A stretch of 64,000 bases of DNA, from NCBI GenBank assembly GCA_047967505.1, contig CM106538.1; one strand, 5' to 3'. The notes below the pieces were generated by a model that worked only from the letters and a program-made list of their open reading frames with translations, was not told the DNA's origin and ran no database searches. Positions 12,291 to 25,187 of the stretch are shown here, one piece after another. Position numbers and translations under genes: made by a program. Each line of letters starts with the position of its first letter. Position 1 is the stretch's first letter. Source of the DNA: Dipteris shenzhenensis. Its lineage: Eukaryota > Polypodiophyta > Polypodiopsida > Gleicheniales.

Positions 12291-12930
12291 GCTGGAAACC
12301 TATTGGCACTCCCTCTATCTTAATCCAATACACTCTTCCTTCCACTCCCCCACCCAATTCTTGTAGAATTCTCAATGCAACTAGTGGGAAGTGTACCATT
12401 GTAGAGCACATGTCGGAAAACTTTGTGCATAGATCTATTTGTGCCTTGTTGTCTTGGCTTCTCGAGTCAATCCTTTCTTAGGAACCCCTGGCAATCTCGG
12501 TATAATATTGGATGGTGACATTTGATAGTCTACGTGTTGCCCCTTTCTCCTTTTGGTTTTTTCTATGAATGGTAGCGTGGGATTCTTTCCATTCTCTGAC
12601 ACCTATCCAACTTTGTCTATCAAGAGCTCTGATTGATTTAACATTTCCCATTGCACAAATATATCACCCAACACTTTAGGTAGGAAGTTCTATAAAGCCT
12701 CTTTCTCCTCTGCCTGCTCCACCTCTCCATTCCTCATCTAGCTGCATTCAAATTGAGCAAATATGCACTCTTTCATTTCATCCAACATAGACTTGTTATG
12801 AGGAATCTCTCTAATTTTCTTTTCACTCAGTCTAATAATATTGCATGCACACCCTATGGACAAGGTATTGCAACTCGATTCTCCAAGTGTCTCTCTCTCT
12901 CTCTTTAATGAGGTGGCTACCATGAGCAAA
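12291..12930 (-). other. Decayed possible coding stretch upstream of the kinase-like relic
   Basis: Minus-strand frames at 12929-12738 (ending in MLDEMKECIFAQFECS, then a stop) and down to about 12300 keep an ordinary amino-acid mix with few stops, but no motif is recognised. It could be the N-terminal part of the same captured gene. Confidence 0.3.
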
Positions 12931-13059
12931 GCAAAAGTATAGATCTAATCCACACAATAATCATTACGTAAGCCCTACGTAAGCACTTGGCCAGTTGTGT
13001 TACACTAATGAGGTATACATATGAAAACCAAAGGAGAAGCAGTCCCTACAGTTTATAGA

Positions 13060-13310
13060 CCCCGCCTAATTATACTGCCCAGTGTAAACCTACACCGGCC
13101 AATGTGATTGGGCTAATGCCACGTGGTGTGCTTTCTAACACTACGTGGAATGCAATTGCACGGTATGACCACATGATACCACATGGTGTGTGCCTCAACC
13201 ATCCAGTGTAAGTTTATCGCATGGTTTTACATGATACTGCATGGTATTATTGGGTAATATCATGGGGTGTGGTGTTACACTGCACGGTATACTGTCAGTC
13301 AACTGATACA
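13060..13310. repeat. Second cluster of short degenerate repeats (CATGGTGTG/GGTAT type)
   Basis: About ten loose copies of CACGGTAT, CCACATGGTGTG, GCATGGTATT and CAGTGTAA in both orientations, similar in vocabulary to 8080-8240. Possibly the opposite end of one DNA transposon or of a related one. Confidence 0.45.
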
Positions 13311-13509
13311 CTTTTGTCAGTTTTAAAAATTGCATTTTTTGTGTTTGGAACATTCCCAAACATTTTAAAAGAGAAAAGAACGTTCTTTTCTTTTTTTTAA
13401 TGTACTAAAAAAATCCCAGTTCTCATCCATTCAAATGCTAAGAAGTTGGCGTAGCAATGGACTAAAGACTATAATGGACATCTAGAGCAAGAGCATGTTA
13501 ATATTGACT

Positions 13510-13800
13510 TGCTCCATCCCTAGCTACCTACATTGACTTCCAAGCACCTAGAGCATGTGGGTATATTAGTTCTACCCCAAAAATCAGAGATCCCATCCTC
13601 CATGACCCTAGCCACCTACATTGACTTCCAAGCACCTAGAGCCTATGGGTGCATTAGTTCTACCCCCAAAATCAGATATCCCATGTCCCTCCATGACCCC
13701 CTAATCCTTCTCAAAGACCCACCATTGTTCTTCAAGCACCTAAATCCTAAGATTACAATAGTTCTACACCAAAAATCAGAGATTTCACATCCCTTCATGG
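13510..13800 (+). repeat. Three-copy degenerate tandem repeat (about 95 bp unit)
   Basis: Each copy contains TTCAAGCACCTA / TTCCAAGCACCTAGAGC, then ATTAGTTCTACCCC, then AAAATCAGAGATCCCA and a CTCCATGACC segment. The third copy is the most diverged. Confidence 0.7.
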
Positions 13801-13978
13801 CCTAAACCATCATTAAGAACCCATTATTGTTTCTAGAGTGCCAGTGCATAGCCCCGGTCCCTAAAAGATAAAGAACAAGTTTTGGGACTTGCCAATGGAA
13901 GCCTACCATCTAGAATTTGAGTTTTGAGCAACTACTTGTCCACAAGCAAAGGGCAGCCCAAAATGTGATAATGGCCAA

Positions 13979-15640
13979 ATGGCGAGAACACTAGGGAAAA
14001 GGGCTAGATACTTCTTACAGAGTGCAAACATCATTGTGCACTGGGTTCCTCCCCAAGCTCTCATTCACCAGAGGCATGAGCATGTCAAATCTATCAGGGG
14101 GCCAATGCATTTTATGATGAAGAGATCGATTGCTACTATGAGGAAGAGCATAAGAAGATGCAATCTCAACTTGATAGCTTGTGGGAAGACCATACCAAAC
14201 TGCAAGCTCAGTACGAGGCTATGAGGACTACCCAACTTATAGTAGATTTGTAGTGCGACATGTGATGATTCAATAGAGAGAAAGGCTCACATCGCTTGCC
14301 ACCCTTGCTTCTAAGATTGGCTAGGTGCATGAGGAGCATGTTGCCCTTCGCAGCAAATTGGCTACATTAGAACAGAGCTAGGCCTTGTTGTGATAGCTCA
14401 ATAGTCCCCAAGAGCACTTGAGCACAATCTCTTAGCACCAAGACCATAAGGAGGATGAGGACAATGCATCCAAGAAAGGTGTCCCACTCATAGTCTCAAG
14501 TATCTCCTCAAGACACAAACCCCATCTGCTATACAGAGAAGATGACTGGTATAGAGACCACAGCCAAAGGACAGACCACCCCAACCATACAGTCCATTCA
14601 ATAGGGCTTAGAAGATAGAACTACAAGTACACAAGCCTTATTAACCCTTTAATCCTAAACCTCTTATTGTGTCCTTTGTTCATGCAAAATCGTTTTTCTT
14701 GGGATGCTGGATGAGTAGAATCACACAGACTTGTCCTCTCTATCTCATATAGAAATAGTTAACCAAACATCTCTGAAGCATGCATTTTTATTTGAGACCT
14801 TGGCCATTTCTTATGAAATTTTGCCTATCACCTTTGCACACTTCAGGTGATATGTTGCATTCTATACCCAGCCAAGTGGGTTTTCCATTTTCCTACAAAG
14901 GTTTGGACTTACCATTTAGCAAATGTTGAACTTGGCTCTAGCACCCTCTAGCTCACCATTTTTAGTTCTTCATGGCCCTTGCACCTAGCTGGGTCGCCTG
15001 CCACCCGGAATTTCAACGTATGATTGGGCCTACCATGATTTCAACTTGGAAATGAAGGAGAAAGCCAAAAAGTAGAGAGAGCACTTCCACTCTGAGAGCA
15101 AAGCCATAGTCTAGAGGTACAAGGATGTGTCTTGGACAACCATGGCCAATCTACCTAGATATTAGACATGGCAATTAAATCTAATCAAGAAGTTGATGTC
15201 CCCGTTATCTCTAAAGCGACGACTATGGGGCAGCATGTGTTGACACTTTCCAGGAGTCCCATAAAAAATCCCCACTCTTTGTTCACACACTACAAATCCC
15301 ATTTCAAGGACATAGGCATCGTCCATTCAGCTGCTTGATATGTGGCATGACAACGGACTAAATATTGAAGCCAACATATGGAGTGAGAGTCTGTCAACAT
15401 CGAGTATTTCCATCCTTGGCCACTAGTGCCACTCTGAAGCATGTAGACCTTGTGCACACAATAGTTTTTCTCAGCTTATCAAAAATGCCCTTGACCCTCC
15501 TCTTCTCCAACCCTCTCAAAACTTCCCTTGTCTCTGCAATGAAGATAGCACCCAGTCCCCAAACAAAAAAAGACTTATTATGTGCCTTACCAATGGAAGC
15601 CAACTATTTGGCCATCAAATTTTAAACAAAGTCTCATTTG
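13979..15640 (+). other. Non-assigned region, possibly decayed retroelement
   Basis: Short plus-strand frames (13979-14224 and 15365-15625) and a charged stretch at about 14150-14400 (SLWEDHTKLQAQYEAM) suggest decayed coding DNA. The latter is loosely similar in character to 25500-25850. No domain is recognised. Confidence 0.25.
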
Positions 15641-17487
15641 CAACACAAGGCAACCATGAGGACAAGGAAAATGTGAATCTAAGTTGAAATGTTAGCCTCG
15701 GCAGGGCCTCAACTAATATTAGCCAACTTCAATCGAGACCATGAAAGGTTAGCACGGTTGTGATCATGAAAGGTTAGCATGGCCAACTTGGATCAAGACC
15801 ATGTATGCAAGCATGGGTAAAATTAAACTAGGTTTGAATAGTCAAGAAGTGTGACATCGAGTTATCAAGAAAGTCCAACACAAGATATTGTAGGAAACCA
15901 ATCATTAATAGTGGTTCTATGGGTTCCTAGGTCATTCATTCAAAAGGAAGTACATCTCAACCGCCTAAGCCCTAAGTCCATAGGTATATAGGTATGGAAT
16001 CTGAGTTAGAATAAGATCACTCCCATACCCTAGTTTTGTCTTGTGACATCCAGAATAGGCTAGTAGGAGTCAAGTCTTGTTGTGACAAGTGGTGCCTTAA
16101 GCTAAATAAAAGAGAGTGTTTGAGCATGTTCTATTCATAATACAAGTACTATTGTTACCCTATTGTTATGTACTTAGTTTCTAATATGGATCTTTGCAAT
16201 GCTTGTGTTTCTTTGCTACTTATTCACTTGTCTCCATACAACTTTAATCATGTATCACAAACCCTTGTGATAGAACACTTGACATTTGATCTACATCCAA
16301 AGCACCAAGTAGGATTTGCATCTCTAAGAAATCCTAGGAGTGTGAGAGAGGGCATCTTCCTGCCAGCCACTATACACTCACACTGAATGCCAAGCACTAG
16401 TTTCATACATCAACCAAGAGGTGAGGGGAAAATACCATCAAAAAGCATAAATTATTCAAGCTCAATGATCTCTCTTCAAACTTCAAGTAATTAGTCATTA
16501 TGGAGGATGTATTTGATGGTTGTGTGGGTAAGGAAGCAATTCCTTGCAGCAACATAGTGAAGATAAAGGGGAAGAAATTACTATAGAAGCTTGATCCATC
16601 ATTCTTTGACTTCACATGCATTAATGAACATAATGATTTCTCATTGAAGATAATGGGGTCGAATGTAAAATTAGACATGATGAACACTAAACAGATTTCC
16701 ATGGCATTTTAGAAGATAAAGAAGAGTGAGATATTTATTTTTGGTCAGAATGATGGTAGGTAGATTTTAAAAAAAGGTTAGTTCTTCAAAGGCAAAAAAT
16801 ACAACATCTGGAAATTTAGGAGACGATAGAATTTTGGGAGGTTCCTTTATAACCATGCATGTTCCCCTTGCTTCAATGACCAATGGTTCATCACGTGTAG
16901 ATTGAATCTCTAGACATGCAGATCAAATCTCTAGACAAAGGGAAGAAAAGGACAAAGAAGGAGCATAAACTACATGTCTTTGATGCTTACTTTCCATTTG
17001 GATCAAATGCAAAGTTTCCTATCCTAGTTGACAAGTGTATTGAAGGACCACCACTATATGCATACATGACGCTTTGTTGGGACTGAGTGTAGAAGCTGGG
17101 AGTGGCTTTTCGAAAAACCGAATGAATCCTACAATTGCTACTTATTTACACAAGAAGATAGTATAACTTAACCATTGGAGAAGGAAGAAGTGGATGCTAG
17201 CAAGATGTAGAATTATGAATATGGGATTGTATTGGGGCTCCATTCTATCACTGCTACAAGTTCCAAGTAGCCTTAAAGGAACCTCACCTCATTTTCTAGA
17301 GACAAAGCACCTATATGCTACAAGGAATTCTAAAATTATCATCATGCATATGTGCATTGAAATTGCACATGACAAACTTAGAGTTACACCATGTCATGAA
17401 AAATGCTTCTTACCTTGAACAAATCCAACAATTGCAAAATCAATAGATAGCATTTGGGTCTCCAGCAAAACCAGAGCAAGGGATTCA
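15641..17487. other. Non-coding region
   Basis: No gene recognised. A small repeat, GACCATGAAAGGTTAGCA / ATCATGAAAGGTTAGCA, recurs at about 15737-15785. The right end is cut by the truncated 5' LTR of the next copia element. Confidence 0.4.
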
Positions 17488-17615
17488 AAGGGTTTGTATA
17501 TATTATACAATTTCAACTAAATGTAGTGTACAATTAGTCATTTGTGGTGTGCTCTCTAGTTGTGCCCTCTCTCCTCATTTCCACTCTTCTCCTCTCCCCT
17601 CTTCATATTTTGTCA
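17488..17615 (+). repeat. 5' LTR, 3' part only
   Basis: Matches the last 130 or so bases of the 3' LTR (24108-24235), from AAGGGTTT through CATTTGTGGTGTGCTCTCTA to ATTTTGTCA. The first 175 or so bases of the LTR are missing. Confidence 0.88.
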
Positions 17616-17629
17616 TGGTATCAGAGCTC
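17616..17629 (+). other. Primer-binding site
   Basis: TGGTATCAGAGCTC directly after the LTR end, complementary to the 3' end of initiator Met tRNA, as usual for copia elements. Confidence 0.88.
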
Positions 17630-19950
17630 CCTTGACTTCCGCTGAGGCATTGCGATCCATGTGAGAGAGTGTGATAGATTGAGAGTGATTGAGAGATTGA
17701 ACTCCCATCCTTTCATTCCGTTGATGAAAGATTTCCATTCATTCCTTTATGAATTTTGATCATTGAAGGATTTTTGTTTAGTTCAGTGTGAGCTTGAGTG
17801 ATCATTATTCCATGTGAGAGAGAGAGTCCCTTGAGAGTTTTCTTTGAGAGATTTATGTCTTCAAGTCAAGAGAGAGATAGACATTTGTTTGAAAGAGAGA
17901 TATATTCTCCTTCTCCTTAGGTAGAGAGAGAGAGCTTCTCTACTATCCTACTGAGTCGTTCTTCCACAAGAGAGAATCTCTTCAAGGATCTATTACTCCA
18001 CCCAGAAGACTCTCACGGGCAGCTAAAATCAACATTAGCTCTCGGGCTACTCAACGAGCTGCCACCCAGAGAAAACTGCAGCAACCCTGCTTGGACAACA
18101 AATGATAATTTCCCTACAGCATTAAGAGCCGAAACATGCAATGAGCAATAGCTCCTCCAACTGACGGATTCCATGTCCATGGTAGCAGCACTCCAACCCA
18201 ACTAAGCCTCAAACGGTGTCTCCTCCTCCGACTTCTGCTATGGCTCTACACAACCCTTCTCCACAATGGGCTACACCACCAGTGACTCGAACACCTGGGT
18301 GACTCAACAAGCCATGGCTCTTCCTCCTGCATATAGGCAATGAAGGCAAGCAAGAACGACTTCTTCCTATCTAGAGTAGTCCCGACTCCTTGCGCAACTC
18401 TCTGCCCACTCCGTTGTCAACAAACTCTTCTACGCCATCAACGGCTTTTCACACCCAACGGCTAGCAGCACCGTTGCTACGTAAAGTACCAAATAGCTCG
18501 TCGATGCGATCTCTCGGAACGACTCTTCTACGGGCTCCTTTCCTCCACGGGCAACACAAGGCCAACCGCACCAACAACCTGCATCATTAGAAGCTCCTTG
18601 CATAGCCATCAAAACACCCGACTACAAAGCAACGCTACGACCACATCTCACAACATCAGAAGGCGCCTCCATCAAACATAACAAGCCGACGATAGAAATG
18701 GCATTGTCGGCGGAAATTCAAGACCAGCAACAAAATCTGAGTAGATTTCGTTAGTGTCTTCTTAGATTTTGGCCATATCACCAAGGTCTCCTCTAGAAGA
18801 CACACGGCGAGGCTTATCTTAACATGTGTCAATCCCTCAGCATCTTATCTCTCCATGCCATCATCTCGAGGCACACTGCCACATCAGCAGGCTAGTTGAG
18901 TGACATGTGGCACACTTATCCACACAATGTGACATCATTAGAGTTGACCAGTCAACATCCACATCAGCAACCTAGTCAACCTGCCATATCATCAACTAAC
19001 TCACCACTACCACATTAGCTTTGACCAAGTCAAAGGTCCACATCATCTGTGACACCTCACTGTCCAACTCAACATTGCCACGTGGCACTGACCTCTTACC
19101 AGGCACACATCACTACATGTGAACTAGGCTACCACCTCACCAATGCTCTATTAGCACACCTCTCCACAGGCACTATTACTACATGTGACTCTGAGTGCGA
19201 CATCACCATTTTCACCTTTTTTTTCCCCTCCACATTGATCAAGCGATATCTCTTAATCAAGAAATAATTTGAGGGCACTCCAAAAAAGAAGAATGCTTGA
19301 TTTTTTGTGCTCCATGTGCTTGTCACATCACACAAGCATTTCAGTGCAAGTATCACACACTTTTGAGCCTCACTGACAAATCCACTTCTTGCATGCACAT
19401 CAACCTCTACATTGACGCATCTGACCTAGCACTTAAAAGAATAAAGAAAATGATCTATTTCTTGCTTTTACATCACTCGACGGTTGGTCTAGATCATCCA
19501 TATCAGAGAGAACTCCAAAGCAGCCAATTGAAGCCATGCCACAAAATTCCTAAATAGTTCCTACTCGGAGTCAGTGCCTTCACTCACATGCGGTTTCACA
19601 TCATTACATTTCCTAAAACCTAACGTTCCACAATTTAGTGAGCAGACTTCAGAGTGTTCAAAGGCATTGCCGATTATTCAGTGGTGGGCAGATTGCACAT
19701 AATTTGATTTTACACACACATGCCATAATTCTAAAGCCTATTTAGCTATTTTTTGGCATTGTGCACATCATTTCAAGCCTTGTAAAGCCTCTTGGATATT
19801 CCCAACATCATTTGCCACAAGCCTTGTAACAGATGGATTATATATTGCAGCTCTATCTTCACCAACAGTTCAGATTTCACTTGATACAGTCAGTCTATTG
19901 CAATTGATTTAGACAGTGATTTCACAGACACTTGAGTACATTTCTTACGC
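17630..19950 (+). other. Long leader between PBS and gag
   Basis: 2.3 kb with no gag homology. It contains GA-rich stretches (17815-17935) and, from 18790 to 19200, many CACATCA and TTGAC words, including the palindrome GTTGACCAGTCAAC (18943-18956) and TTTGACCAAGTCAAAG. Such W-box-like words could bind WRKY factors; function is inference. Confidence 0.5.
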
Positions 19951-20860
19951 CATGTCTACAACTAGCAACCCTAATTTGGAGACATATGCTAAGCTAGACA
20001 ACTCCAATTACGGCACATGGGAAATACCAAATGGAGACCATTCTTGTACTTCAAGACAAATGGGAGTATGTCAATGGATCTACATCTAGACCATTGGAGG
20101 ATCCAATCTCAGTAGTAGCTCTACTCCACCTATTGCCACAGCACCATCTCACATTGAGAAACCAGATAAACCATAGTTTCTACAACAGTAGTGAAACTGG
20201 TCATGCTTATGTACTCATAATCAAGGATTACAACAATCAAGTCGTAACAGCAGGAGAGACTATGAATCCCGCAAGAATGGTTCAAGTCATCTTGAATGGA
20301 CTACGAGAGGGATACAAGAATCTAGTTCAGAGTATTGCCATTCAATGGCAAATTTCAACACTGGAGCTTTAGTCAGTGTCACTTCGTGAAGAACTCAGGA
20401 TGCAAGACATTCACACATGCAAAGGTCATTCCAATGATCAATCATTCACAACTTCAGATAAAAGCAAAGGTAGAGGCAGAGTCAGAGGTAGATCACTCCA
20501 GCGAAGTGGTCATCATCAACAACAAAGCCATCAAAGTTAGCATCAGCATCATCCCCAGCATCAACAACATCAGCATCAGCAAAAAGAAAATCATTCCAAC
20601 GGAGGAAGATTCCAAGGATGAGGAAATGCATACACCGACGTATCAAACATTCAGTGCAAAAACTATCATAAGTTTGGACACTATGAAAGAGATTTCTGCA
20701 AGAAGCAGTACGACCAAGGCGGTCAATCCAGTGGCAATCGAGGGAATTTCTGAGGAAGAGGAAATCAACGCGGTGGACATTCCAATCACAGTCATTATGC
20801 CAATAAACTTGAGAATATGTTCCTTGCAAGCGGGGATATGCAGAAGACTAAAATAGTGTA
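19951..20860 (+). pseudogene. Copia gag (broken)
   Basis: Starts ATGTCTACAACTAGC (MSTTSNPNLETYAKLDNSNY, GTWE), shifts frame near 20025, and continues with KWEYVNGSTSRP, LRNQINHSF, VVTAGETMNPARM and GLREGYKNLVQSI. A stop follows at 20370. A His/Gln-rich linker then leads to a degenerate zinc knuckle (CKNYHKFGHYERDFC, spacing disturbed) near 20660-20705. Confidence 0.8.
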
Positions 20861-20899
20861 TCTTGACATTGATTACAATTCGAAGGGTAATACAATTAT

Positions 20900-21600
20900 C
20901 AAGTCGACCAAGCAGATCAGGATCCTTGGTACATCCACAGTGGTGCATCATCTCATATGACAAATCATCAAGAATGGTTCATAGAGATGAAACCATTAGA
21001 AGAACACAATAACATTATATACACTGCAAATAACATACTGAATCCAGTTCAAGGGAAAGGCATTGTCCCTATGAGCAATTTCACTGGTACGAAAGGATTG
21101 GTGAAAGATGTACTCTATGTTTCGAAACTCAACAAGAACCTCTTGTTAGCAAGTCAAATGATGAAACACAACTACCGAGTTATCTTTGATGGAGATGAAT
21201 GTTCAGAGAAAAATCCAGAGGATTTTAGCTAGTAGGAAAAGGAGTCAAGGAAGGATGCTTCAGAATGCTAGCCAACAGTACTAGATTTGCATGCCATATC
21301 AGCTCAACCATTAAAACAGATGCCACTTTCCACAAAATGGCACAAGAGATATGGACATGTCAATTTCAAAAGCTTGATAGAGCTCAAAAATCAGAAAATG
21401 GCAATTGGAATTTTGAAACTTCACTTTCTTGAAAAAGTTTGCGAAGCATGTTTCTTTGGTAACCAAAAGCGAACCAATTTAGGCAGAAGCATCTCTCGAG
21501 CACGAGGTATTCTTGATTTCATACACACAAATGTATGGGGTTATGCCCAGACCCGTAGCATCAATACTTGACTTTCATCGATGACTACAGCAGATATTGT
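20900..21600 (+). pseudogene. Copia protease and pre-integrase domain (broken)
   Basis: The protease site reads HSGASSHMTNH, with His in place of the catalytic Asp, at about 20935-20965. It is followed by KDVLYVSKLNKNLLLASQM and, after a frameshift, the H-H-C-C zinc module of the integrase: KWHKRYGHVNFKSL and KVCEACFFGNQKR (21335-21470). Confidence 0.82.
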
Positions 21601-22140
21601 TGGGTCTACTTTCTGAAAGAGAAATCTGAAGTCTTTTCCAAATTTCAAGAATTCAAAGCCATGGTAGAAAACTAGACAGGCAAAAAGATCAAAGTCATGA
21701 GATCAGATAGAGGAGGTGAATGCATGTCTTCAGCGTTCATGAACTTTTGCAGAAGTAACGGCATTCGAAGACAATTCACATGTGCAGATACTCCTTAGTA
21801 GAATGCAAAATCTAAAAGAGAAGAATGGTACTTTAGCAGACAGTGCTAGAGCAATGCTCAGTGAGAAGCATCTTCCAAAATCAGTATTGGGAAGAAGCAA
21901 TAGCCACTACAAACTACTTGCTTAATCACCTTTTGACCGAACCGATTCAAGGTATGACACCTTATGAAGCATTCACTGGACACAAGCCATGCATTGGGCA
22001 TCTCGCATATTTGGTTGCATAGCATATGCCCACATACATGATGATCATCGCAAGAAATTGGATGCGAAGTCACCTAAATGCATCATGGTTGGCTATAGTG
22101 AAGAAAGCAAAGCATACGAGCTATATGATCCCATAAACTA
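21570..22140 (+). pseudogene. Copia integrase core (broken)
   Basis: [20 protein letters not shown] and VMRSDRGGEC supply the first two acidic residues of the D-D-E triad. The E region is scrambled by frameshifts near 21780-21830. Later words include KKLDAKSPKCIMVGYSEESK. Confidence 0.8.
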
Positions 22141-22396
22141 AAAGGTCATTATCTCCAAAGATGTAATCTTTGATGAGGAATTTGAATGGAAAACCTCAAA
22201 TACACAGGAGATAGAAACACCGGCTACACAGTCATCTACAAAAACGATTGATGAAGAAAAGTAGGAATTGCCAAAAGCACCTTGAGAAGAGCCAAAGCAA
22301 GTCAGACAGTCTACTGGGGAAAGCAGATTACCAACCAAATTAACATATGATCAAAAAGGCAAAGCTATTCAGGTTCAAACCACCAAGTATGCTCTT

Positions 22397-23898
22397 ATGA
22401 CTATCATCATGGCTACAAAAGAACCAGTGTACTTCAAAGACTCAGTTGACAAGCCAGAATGGCAGACTGCTATGAATGAGGAAATGGAAGCTTTGTACAA
22501 AAGTTATACTTGGGAATTACTCAACCTTCCACTAGGAAAGAAGGTCATAGCAAACAAATGGGTTTACAAAGTGAAGTATAATCCAGATGGAAGCATTGAA
22601 AGATACAAAGCCAGACTAGTTGCAAAAAGATTTGTACAACAATATGGTCAAGATTATGATGAGACTTATGCTCCATTCGTAAAGATGGATTCCATATAAT
22701 TCTTGATGTCACTAGTGACACTAAGTAGATGGAATGTGTATCAGCTCGATGTCAAGAATGCTTTTTCCAATGGTTATCTAGACAAGAAAGTCTACATGCA
22801 ACAATTATCTAGACAAGAAAGTCTACATGCAACAACCAACAGGTTATGTTGGGAGCCAGGACAAGACAATCAAGTTTGCCATCTCAAGAAAAGTCTCTAC
22901 TTCTTAAAGCAAGCACCCAAAAGTTGGTACATCAGAATAGACAAGTATTTTTCTAATCTGGGATACATGAAGTCCAATGCAAATCATACTCTCTACTACA
23001 AAGTTCAAGCGAAAGACATTACTCTTGCACTTTTGTACGTAGATGATCTAACTGTGACCAAAAGCAATGATAGCTTCATAAGAGCTTCATCAAAAAGCTA
23101 AAACAAGACTTATCTGCAGAGTTCAACATGAAAGATCTTGGACTTATGCACTATTATCTTGGTATTGAGTTCTGGAGAGATTCAGACATCACCTTCATGA
23201 GTCAGCTAAAGTATGTTGACAGTATCCTGAAGAAGTTTCATATGGCAGATTGCAAGATTGCAAACACTCCCATGGAATAGAGTTTGAAGCTTACAAAAGA
23301 TTCAAAAAATCCTACAGTCAATGAGAGGTACTATCGACAGCTCATCAGATCTCTTATATATCTATCACACGGACAAATATCTGTTATACAATAAGTTCAC
23401 TAGCACAGTTTATGTCAAATCCAAAATAGTCCCACTGGAATGTAGCCAAAAGAGTCTAGGTCAAGGTGCTCTATCATGCACCTAAAAGATCCACTCAAGG
23501 ATATGCATTTTTCCTTGGTCAAGGTGCTCTATCATGGTTGTCAAACAAACAGCCAACTATTTCTGTCTTCAACATAAGCAAAATATAGAGCACTCACTAC
23601 AAGTGCATGTGAGGCTATATGGCTCTAAAGACTATTGTCAGAAATAGATTACTTTGATGAATCAAAGCCAACAACAATATACTATGATAATCAATCGGCT
23701 CAAGCATTGGCCAAGAATCCAGTATATCACTCCAGGACAAAGCACGTTGATGTCACAAAGCACTTCATTAGAGAAAGAGTATTACTTGGTGACATCATAC
23801 TACAACATTGCAATAGCAAAGAAAATGTTGTAGACATCTTTACCAAACTACTTGGCAAAGAGCTTTTCGAGAAACACTGTGACAAGCTCTTGGTTTGA
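22397..23898 (+). pseudogene. Copia reverse transcriptase and RNase H (broken)
   Basis: WQTAMNEEMEALYKSYTWEL, KWVYKVKYNPDGSIERYKAR and YQLDVKNAFSNGYL are clear RT motifs, followed by LLYVDDLTVT (the YVDD box) at about 23035. A TAA at 22697 and a 31-bp tandem duplication at 22774-22835 break the frame. RNase H words include GYAFFLGQGALSWLSNKQP and, at 23635-23898, YHSRTKHVDVTKHFIRE and VDIFTKLLGKELF. Confidence 0.88.
22774..22835 (+). repeat. 31-bp tandem duplication inside RT
   Basis: Two copies of a unit beginning TTATCTAGACAAGAAAGTCT, at 22774-22804 and 22805-22835. 31 is not a multiple of three, so it shifts the frame. Confidence 0.9.
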
Positions 23899-23921
23899 CA
23901 CAAAGGAAGGACATTCCCATT

Positions 23922-23930
23922 AAAGGGGAG
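23922..23930 (+). other. Polypurine tract
   Basis: AAAGGGGAG directly before the 3' LTR start TGATGGAATG. Confidence 0.75.
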
Positions 23931-24235
23931 TGATGGAATGTAATGCTCAACCTTTTTCAATTCCCCAAAATTGTCATCTTGAGAGAAGGCCTACTTCATC
24001 ATGTTGATCTTGAGGGAAGGTGTTGAGAAACCATGCTCAACATCATGTTTCAATATGTGCATAGCACTAACCCAATATAGTGCTATAAAGAAAAGTGTTA
24101 GATCCCCTAGCCCTTACCCTAAAAGGGTTTTATATATTCTACAATTTCAATAGTTACTCATTTGTGGTGTGCTCTCTAGCTGTGCCTTCTCTCCTCATCT
24201 CCACTCTTCTCCTCTCCCCTCTTTATATTTTGTCA
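23931..24235 (+). repeat. 3' LTR (305 bp)
   Basis: Starts TGATGGAATGTAATGCTC after the polypurine tract and ends TATATTTTGTCA. Its last 130 or so bases match the 5' LTR fragment. Confidence 0.88.
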
Positions 24236-24710
24236 GTAGCAATATAGGTAGCTCTCACTCAAAGCTCAAACATGATTCTCACGTATGCCTTGTTTCCAGT
24301 TTCCTGTGGAAAATTCAAGACTAGTTTATTCCATTAAATAATATCAAGTCATTGTATACTAGGACAAAGTCTAATGAGGAATGATTACAACAATTAACTT
24401 TTTGTGTTATTTAAAGTATAAGCCTCATCATGTCCTTGTGTCCAATACAAGGATCTGTGGAGTTTTCTTGTTCGACGGATTGCATCTCTTTTCCATTCTT
24501 GTAACTCATAATATTTACATGTGTGACTAAGATGCTGCTAATGGCAAGTTATAAGATATATTTTGAAGCCTTTATCTTATAGCATGAACTAGGTAAAGAG
24601 ATAAATAGAGCAAAGTAATCTTGTTCCAGCAATAGAAATCTAGAGAAAGAAGGGAAACTCTTTTCTTTTGGAATGCTAGTATGTTGTTGCAATCCTTTCC
24701 TCTTATGAAT
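24236..24710. other. Non-coding spacer
   Basis: Nothing recognised. Confidence 0.4.
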
Positions 24711-25187
24711 CCACATTTGCAATAACTCTGGGAGCCATTGGAGTGATACCTATGGACCATTCATGCTTGCATAGCTCTCACAAGGAGTAGCTTGGAGTTG
24801 GAGGCTCCATTGGCATTCCTTCAACATTTATTTTGCACCATCAAGAGCCCATTTGTGCTTGCTTGTAATGTCCTTGTTTGGACTCATGGTCTTTCACCAT
24901 CATGGTACATTCTTGAAAGGGTTTCTCTTGTGGGTCCACATTTGCAACCACTCTGGGAGCCATTGGAGTGATACCTATGGACCATTAATGCTTGCATAGC
25001 TCTCACAAGGACTAGCTTGGAGTTGGAGGCTCCATTAACATTCCTTCAACATCCTCAAACACATCACACTGGAGACTATACACAACCCCTCAAATCTTTC
25101 TTTATATTCTTGTTTCTTATTTTGCACCATCAAGAGCCCCTTCGTGCTTGCTTGGTCCATCCTTGTTTGGACTCATGGTCTTTCACT
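24711..25187 (+). repeat. Tandem duplication with internal insertion
   Basis: Copy 1 is 24711-24898 and copy 2 is 24936-25187. Both run from CCACATTTGCAA through GGGAGCCATTGGAGTGATAC and GCTTGGAGTTGGAGGCTCCA to GGACTCATGGTCTTTCAC. Copy 2 carries about 65 extra bases (near 25049-25115) between CCTTCAACA and TTATTTTGCACC. Confidence 0.85.

Larger units (their letters stand above)
17488..24235 (+). mobile_element. Nearly complete Ty1-copia retrotransposon (decayed)
   Basis: Order: truncated 5' LTR, primer-binding site, a long 2.3 kb leader, gag, protease, integrase, reverse transcriptase, RNase H, polypurine tract, 3' LTR. This order (integrase before RT) defines copia. All domains are present but split by many frameshifts and stops. 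No target duplication can be checked because the first part of the 5' LTR is gone. Confidence 0.92.

Noticed and set aside
17616-17629. TGGTATCAGAGC sites considered as tRNA genes
   Set aside because: They are only the 12-14 base complement of the tRNA 3' end beside LTRs; no cloverleaf follows.
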